Below the pieces are notes generated by a model. That model was not told the DNA's origin and made no database searches. It was given only the letters and a program-made list of their open reading frames with translations. 64,000 nt of DNA from CAVQGM01 sp963712065 (GTDB taxonomy: Bacteria > Actinomycetota > Acidimicrobiia > Acidimicrobiales > Acidimicrobilacustridaceae). Below, piece after piece: positions 59,219 through 64,000 of this stretch. The first letter of the stretch is position 1. Every line of letters starts with the position of its first letter. The stretch is taken from assembly GCA_963712065.1 (NCBI GenBank), contig CAVQGM010000001.1, forward strand, positions 1,852,344-1,916,343, given 5' to 3'. Position numbers and translations under genes: made by a program.

Positions 59219-59473
59219 CGGCGGCGAAGGTACCCCACCGGTCAGCCCTCGGACCGTGGAGGACGGCTGGTCGACGCGATCGGCCCGCCAGGAACGCCAC
59301 GATGCCCGCGACGGCGTGAAGCGCCCCCGGAGCTCGGAGATCGAGGATGGCGCGACGGCACCCGGTGGCTGGACGAGGTCGGCCTGGTCGCCCGAAAGCT
59401 CCGGCGGCGCGACGCCGGCGCCGGCCCCACGCTGGTCGCGTCCCGCTGCTGGCGCTGATGCGTGACCAGGGGG

Positions 59474-60412
59474 CTAGCCGCCGAGATCGAAGGCGATGCC
59501 GAGCAGCTCCTCGCTCAGCGCCCAAAGACGCGACGCGGCCTCCTCGTCTTGGGCCTGCTCGCCGATCCGGGCGTCGCCGACCGGACCCCGCATGCCGCCG
59601 AACGACGTAGGGCCGTAGTAGCCACCGTTGCGCGCCTCCTTGCCGGCAGCGGCAAGCACCTCCGGAACGGCGCCTGCTTCGGCGGGCTGGGCAATGGCCC
59701 AGTTCACGACCTTGTAGACGGAGCGAGCCAACCCAGTAGGTCCCGTGTAGAAGAGGTTCGTGGCCGACCAGCCGGCGTGGGCGGAGACCGACATCACCGG
59801 GCTCCCCGCCCGTTCAAGGCGCCGCGCGAGCTCAAGGCCGTACATGAGGTTGGCGAGCTTGCTCTGCGCATAGGCCCGCGCCGGGCTGTAGTTCCTGGTG
59901 AGCATCGGATCATCGAAGTCGATTGGGCGCGCCCGGAGATGAACGATGCTGCTGACCGGCACGATCCGCCCCGAGCGGGCCGATACGAGATCGAAGACGA
60001 GCTGATTGAGCAGGAAGTGGCCGAGATGGTTGGTGCCGAACTGCAGCTCGTAACCGTCTTTGGTCTGCTGCTGCGGGGTCTCCATGATGCCGGCGTTGTT
60101 CACGACAGCGTCCAAGCCGTCGGTGAGCTCGCGCAGCTGCTTGTCGGCCGCTCTGATGGCGTCGAGGTCGGCGAGGTCGATGCGCAACAACTCGACCGAA
60201 CCCGAGCCGGGCAGCGTGCGGATGGCCCGTACCGCGGCCTCGCCCTTCTCCGGTGACCGGGCTCCAACGATGACGTTCGCCTGGGCGCGGCGCAAAGCGC
60301 TCGCGGCCTGATAGCCGATGCCAGAGTTGGCGCCGGTGATGAGGTAGGTCTTGCCGCTCAGGTCCTCGAGGCGGTCGAGCGTCCAATTGCTGAGAGTGCC
60401 GGTCTCGGCCAT
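59474..60412 (-). CDS. Short-chain dehydrogenase (retinol-dehydrogenase-like)
   Basis: A 312-residue SDR. NADP motif LITGANSGIGYQAASALRRA (about residues 24-43), NNAGIM (about 103), and the catalytic Ser in IVPVSSIVHLR with YAQSKLAN (Tyr-x3-Lys intact, about 180). The long end and GTNHLGHFLL are typical of retinol-dehydrogenase-like SDRs acting on lipid ketones or alcohols. ATG 60412 follows AAGGCAGG; a longer frame from upstream is less likely. Confidence 0.88.
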   Translation of the reverse strand: MAETGTLSNWTLDRLEDLSGKTYLITGANSGIGYQAASALRRAQANVIVGARSPEKGEAAVRAIRTLPGSGSVELLRIDLADLDAIRAADKQLRELTDGLDAVVNNAGIMETPQQQTKDGYELQFGTNHLGHFLLNQLVFDLVSARSGRIVPVSSIVHLRARPIDFDDPMLTRNYSPARAYAQSKLANLMYGLELARRLERAGSPVMSVSAHAGWSATNLFYTGPTGLARSVYKVVNWAIAQPAEAGAVPEVLAAAGKEARNGGYYGPTSFGGMRGPVGDARIGEQAQDEEAASRLWALSEELLGIAFDLGG

Positions 60413-60488
60413 CTGTGCGCCTGCCTTGGTTCGCAGTGGTGCCACTGATCATTCATCGCGGCCACGTGCCGATCGGGTCGGGCATGGC

Positions 60489-60557
60489 CTACGCGGCCAA
60501 CTCCCACACCCGGGCGAGCACCGGATCGTCGTCGTCGAACATCTGCGGGTGGGCCAC
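60489..60557 (-). pseudogene. MmcQ/YjbR-like stub behind an intact leaderless promoter
   Basis: GTG 60557 begins VAHPQMFDDDDPVLARVWELAA and then a stop. This matches the first 20 or so residues of MmcQ/YjbR (DUF419) proteins. TACGCT (60569-60564) lies exactly 6 nt upstream of the GTG, so the promoter survived while the rest of the gene was lost. Confidence 0.5.
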
Positions 60558-60808
60558 AGATCGAGCGTAGGTTCCCGCCGGCGCCCTCCTCCACGCCTAC
60601 CGACTACCGCGCGGCGGCACCGACGATGAGATAGAGGCGGGATGGCGGCGCTGGCGCACAGGCTCCTCGAGCGATCTGGTCGTCGAGGTGGCCGGGCTCG
60701 TGCGCTTGTAGGGTTCGGCCGTGGCGTCACCGTGTGCTCCGCCTCCCCGACCACGATGCCCTATCGGCTCACGATGAACACGGGCTTCATCGTCCGGAAG
60801 GGGACCAG

Positions 60809-62160
60809 ATGACCGCGGCGAAGATCACCCTCGTGGGCGCGGGCGGTCTCTCGTTCGGACCGACGATGGTCAACGACGTGATCCACACCCCGGCGCTCCA
60901 AGGCAGTCGGCTCGTACTGCACGACATCGATGGTGAGCGTCTGCAGCGGGCGTACAGGTTTGCCGCCAAGCTGAACGCTGCCAACGCGCGCCGGTGGTCA
61001 TCGACCGCACGACCGAAGCCGAGGATGCGCTGACCGGCGCGGACTTCGTGATCTCCTCCGCAGAGCACGGCCGCTTTCCGTACTGGCGCCAGGACTTCGA
61101 AGTGCCCAAGGTGCATGGTGCCACCCAGGTCAACGGTGAGAACGGTGGCCCTGGGGCAGTGTTCCACTCGCTGCGCAGCATCAAGAACACGCTCAGCATC
61201 TGCCGCGACATCGAGCGCCATTGCCCCGATGCGTTCCTCATCAACCTCTCGAACCCGATGAGTCGGGTGACGCTCGCCATCAACGAGGGAACCGACGTCC
61301 GAAACGTGGGGATGTGTCACGAGATGCCCATCGGCATCGTCCGCATAGGACGCCTGCTTCGGATGCGACCGTCGCGGATCGCCGCCCAGGCGTCTGGCAT
61401 CAACCACTTCACCTTCTTCACCGAGATGACCGACAAGATGACGGGAGAGGACCTGCTTCCGAGGGTCAAGGCCCTGTTCCACAAGAAGTTCTTCGACTTC
61501 GGGCCCATCGCCACCCGTCTGGCGAATGCCAGCGAGCCCCGACCGCTGCTCGCCATGCTGGCTGATCAGCTGTACTCCCCACTCGTCGCCCACATGGTCC
61601 GCGAGTACGACCTCGTGCCGTGCTCGGTCGACAGCCACATCGGCGAGTACCTCCCCTTCGCTCATGAGACGGGCCGCCACCATCCGGCCCACGTCGATCA
61701 GTTCGCGAGGGTGGACGGCGTCGTCGAGCGGTTCACGGCGTGGGTCGCCGACACGAAGCTGCCTGTTCCGGTGCATCGGATGGGCCACAGCCTCGAAGAA
61801 GTCGTTCCGATCATCGCTGCGATGTGGACGGGTGACCCAGCTCGGATCATGGCGGTCAACGTCCCGAACCGGGGGTATCTGCCGAACGTGGCCGATGGTG
61901 CAATCGTCGAGGTGGGAGCGGAGGTCGACGCTGACGGCATCCACCCCGACGAGATGCCACCGCTCGCGGCGCCGCTGGCCGGCTGGATAGCGGTGCAGAC
62001 ACGTCTCCAGGAGAAGATCGTGCAGGCGGCCCTCACCGGTGATCCTGCCCTTGCGCTCGAGGCGCTGGTCGAGGACCCCGCCTCGCCGGCCGACGAGGAG
62101 TCGTGTCGCAAGATCTTCGATGAGCTGCGCGAGCTGCAGGGCGCAGAGCTTCCGTTCTGA
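60809..62160 (+). pseudogene. Glycoside hydrolase family 4 protein, frameshifted
   Basis: ATG 60809 (GGAAGGGG upstream) starts KITLVGAGGLSFGPTMVNDV, the NAD-binding turn of GH4. The frame breaks at about 60995 (NAANAR); the other frame continues PVVIDRTTEAEDALTGADFVIS with GMCHEMPIG and QASGINHFTFF, the metal- and NAD-site motifs, and ends normally at 62160. One missing nt explains it. The total is about 450 residues, normal for family 4 alpha-glucosidase/galactosidase-type enzymes. If the indel is an assembly error the enzyme is intact. Confidence 0.8.
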
Positions 62161-62240
62161 GCACCTGCGGTGGAATCGCACACTGGTGCAGGCCCGGCCG
62201 GGCCCATGCTGCTCACGCGTCCGCGACGGATTCGCGCTCG

Positions 62241-62474
62241 CTCGGCGGCGGCGTCGCCACTGTTGGGCAGTTCTTGGAGGCCGACCTCGTCGACACGATG
62301 CACGTCGCCGTTGCGCCGGTCGAGCTCGGTCGCGGCGAGCGGCTCTGGACCTCCCGCGACGACCTGCTCGACCGGTTCGACCTCGAGTTCGTGCCGGGCC
62401 CCAGCGGCGGGACACACCTTCTGTTCGGGTCCGTGCCGAGCCCCTGCGCCGAAGAACCCCGTTCGCTTGGCTGA
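62241..62474 (+). pseudogene. RibD/dihydrofolate reductase-like C-terminal fragment
   Basis: LGGGVATVGQFLEADLVDTM and HVAVAPVELGRGERLWTSRDDLLDRF form the end of a RibD_C/DHFR-like domain. No N-terminal part or start is present. Confidence 0.6.
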
Positions 62475-62498
62475 GTTGGAACCGGTGCTCCAGTCGGC

Positions 62499-62961
62499 TC
62501 AGCGAGGTGGCGGGGCGCCGTGGACGGCGAGGGTCGTGAGGTCTTCGAGTGCTCGTTGCAGCTGTGCGAAGCGGGAGGTGCCGAGCGCGGTCGTCGATGT
62601 GTTGTTCGGCTGCCCGGGCCTGGTCGTGGATCGTCTCCTGCAGCCGGCGCCCGCGCGCGGTCAGTCGAACGACCCGGGCGCGACCGTCGCTCGGGTCGGG
62701 CCGGCGGGTGAGGTAGCCGTGCTGTTCAAGGTGGCACAGCAGGTCGTTGACGGACTGCCTGGTGATCTGGAGGCGCTCGGCGAGCTCGGACGGGCGCTGC
62801 CGGTCGAGCCCCGGGTAGCCGAACAGCGCGACATGGGCGGGGTTCACGTCGTCAACTCCGGCTGCGACCACGCCCGAGTAGATCTCCTTCCATACCCATT
62901 GCCAGACCACCCGCATCATGGCGCCCACATGCGGGCCGTCCTGCCCGGATCCGCTTGACAT
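62499..62961 (-). pseudogene. MarR-family regulator, frameshifted near its end
   Basis: ATG 62961 begins a winged-helix regulator (RPSELAERLQITRQSVNDLLCHLEQHGYLTRRPDPSDGRARVVRLTARGRRL). Near 62595 the frame shifts after QHIDD. The expected C-terminal helix (ALGTSRFAQLQRALEDLTTLAV) is found in the neighbouring frame and stops at 62499. The DNA-binding half is intact. TATCCT lies 7 nt before ATG, inside a palindrome. Confidence 0.7.
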
Positions 62962-63001
62962 GATGGTAAGGATACCATACGTTCTTGATCGTAAGGATTC
63001 C
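62962..63001. promoter_or_regulatory. Operator region between MarR relic and cupin gene
   Basis: ATGGTA-AGGA-TACCAT (about 62963-62978) overlaps the -10 TATCCT of the leftward gene. GTAAGGATACC (62966-62976) recurs as GTAAGGATTCC (62991-63001), 25 bp away. It probably regulates both divergent genes. Confidence 0.5.
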
Positions 63002-63074
63002 TGATCATCTTGGGATCAGCCAAGTGGGGGCAGCGACGTCCCGGCTTGGATCATCACCACGGAACGAGGCTCCA

Positions 63075-63590
63075 ATGAGCACAGCGATCATCGACAGCCC
63101 ACAGAGCGAGCACGCCACCGCCTGGTGGTTCCTCGACCTACTCGTGGTCGAGCACCGCACCGCCCCCGGCATGCAGACGGTCGTGCTCGAGATGACGTTG
63201 CCGGTTGGCTCCTCGGCGCCACTCCACGTGCACGACTCCCTCGACGACACCTGGTACATCCTCGACGGCGAGATGGTGGTGCGGTGCGGCGACGAGACCC
63301 AGGTCGTCGGCGCAGGCCACTGGGTGTCGATGCCACGTGGTGTCGCGCACACGTTCCGGGTCATCGGTGACCGCGACGCCCGCATACTGCTCGTCCACGA
63401 CAACGCCAGCTTTCGCGACCTGATCCGTGATCTCGGCCGGACCCGCCGCTGCTCACGTCGTGCCCGACCAGCCGGTGTTCCCACCCATGGAGCAGGCTGC
63501 ACCCGCATCGCGAGCGGCCACGACCTCACGCCGATCGGGCCGCCGATGACCGACGAGGACGTCTCCGCGATCGTCATGGCCGCACGCTGA
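63075..63590 (+). CDS. Cupin-domain protein with a locally shifted frame
   Basis: A 171-residue cupin. LPVGSSAPLHVHDSLDDTWYILDGEMVVRCG holds cupin motif 1 (HVH...E), and MPRGVAHTFRVIG motif 2. After DLIRDLG the stretch to IASGHDLTPIGPP reads as an unlikely Arg/Cys/Pro-rich patch. The +1 frame across the same 60 nt gives PAAAHVVPDQPVFPPMEQAA, the expected sequence. Two compensating indels (about 63440 and 63500) keep the frame open. ATG 63075 has ACGAGG upstream. Function unknown. Confidence 0.75.
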   Translation: MSTAIIDSPQSEHATAWWFLDLLVVEHRTAPGMQTVVLEMTLPVGSSAPLHVHDSLDDTWYILDGEMVVRCGDETQVVGAGHWVSMPRGVAHTFRVIGDRDARILLVHDNASFRDLIRDLGRTRRCSRRARPAGVPTHGAGCTRIASGHDLTPIGPPMTDEDVSAIVMAAR

Positions 63591-63731
63591 CCGTCCCCGC
63601 CAGCCCGCCGTTCCGCTTCGCTCGAGACCTGGTGCCCGACCCGACGGGCCTGCCGTCGACCGAACCGACCGCAGGCCCATCTCCGGACCACCACGAGCCC
63701 GGCGGACGTGTGGGCGTCATGCCCGGCGGGG

Positions 63732-63990
63732 TCAACGGTGGGTGAGCGCGTGCAGCGGCGACGCCCGGGCGAACGCGACGAGCCCCAAGGCGCTGGGCGC
63801 GAGCGGCTCCCGCGGGTCGCGCTCGGCCATCGCCGCCAGCGCGTCGTCGATCTGCTCGTCGGAGAAGCGCTGCAAGAGCGAGTCCGCGTGCCCGCAGCCG
63901 GTGGATCCGGTCGACCAGCTGGCCTTCTGACGGTCGCCGGACGGCGTCTTCGACCTCTCGGACGGCGACGCTCGAAGCCACCGGCGGTGA
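63732..63990 (-). pseudogene. Frame-broken unknown gene at window end
   Basis: Near the right edge one minus frame reads VAVREVEDAVRRPSEGQLVDRIHRLRA and another continues ADSLLQRFSDEQIDDALAAM, AERDPREPLAPSALGLVAFA, ending LHALTHR at 63732. Both pieces look like one helical protein with a shift near 63880. It extends beyond the window. Function unknown. Confidence 0.35.
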
Positions 63991-64000
63991 ACGCCGACCG

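Noticed and set aside
1..64000. tRNA, rRNA, CRISPR arrays, replication origin
   Set aside because: No cloverleaf-like gene with CCA-adjacent acceptor, no rRNA signature, no regularly spaced repeats and no DnaA-box cluster noticed by eye; a covariance-model scan would be needed to exclude small RNAs.

Overview
The window is very GC-rich DNA with dense, long open frames. It carries GatCAB, ilvD and ilvBNC, a DUF222/HNH protein and an SCO6745-like relic. Many genes have a TANNNT box exactly 6-7 nt before the start codon, which suggests leaderless transcription. Together these point to a high-GC actinobacterium, and my best guess is an Acidimicrobiia-like lineage. No rRNA, tRNA or CRISPR array was recognised.

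The first half (about 1-33 kb) is a compact core region. It holds an MFS tail, an SCP2 protein, a ferredoxin, gatCAB for Gln-tRNA formation, a lipoprotein and a frameshifted Eis-like acetyltransferase. Next comes a leftward five-gene ABC-ABC-MATE operon with 4-nt overlaps throughout. It diverges from ilvD. A 1180-aa GMC oxidoreductase/hydrolase fusion then meets, tail to tail, a metallophosphoesterase/adenylate-cyclase-ATPase pair. Further on are a secreted DUF4397-like protein, an ABC-2 exporter whose gene junction holds tandem 4-codon minicistrons, a DUF222/HNH gene, an esterase lipoprotein and a toxin-antitoxin pair with a palindromic operator. The ilvBNC operon sits behind a leader peptide rich in branched-chain codons and a terminator hairpin. 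Together with ilvD it covers most of valine/isoleucine synthesis.

From about 33 to 64 kb the window is an accessory region full of gene debris: a tyrosine integrase with a DNA-binding protein, an IS3 transposase tail, and many N-terminal stubs, C-terminal tails and frameshifted genes. Intact genes lie between them: a hydrolase, two large secreted or lipoproteins, a duplicated-barrel protein, SDRs, an epoxide hydrolase-like protein, a MerE-like metal transporter behind a CsoR-type palindrome, a MarR/quinone-reductase pair, an HsaA-like monooxygenase, a tocopherol-cyclase-like protein and a cupin. A 544-bp chimeric copy of two neighbouring genes has been inserted about 4.6 kb away with an internal 648-bp deletion at a 4-bp microhomology, and it truncates an MFS gene.

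The most unusual signals are: the ilvB attenuator; the TGATG minicistron cascade; a 99-bp leader shared by two unrelated genes; the chimeric duplication; a shared C-terminal PRFTG tail on two exported-looking products; and the recurrent leaderless promoter geometry. The many frameshifts may be real decay or assembly error, which raw reads would settle.
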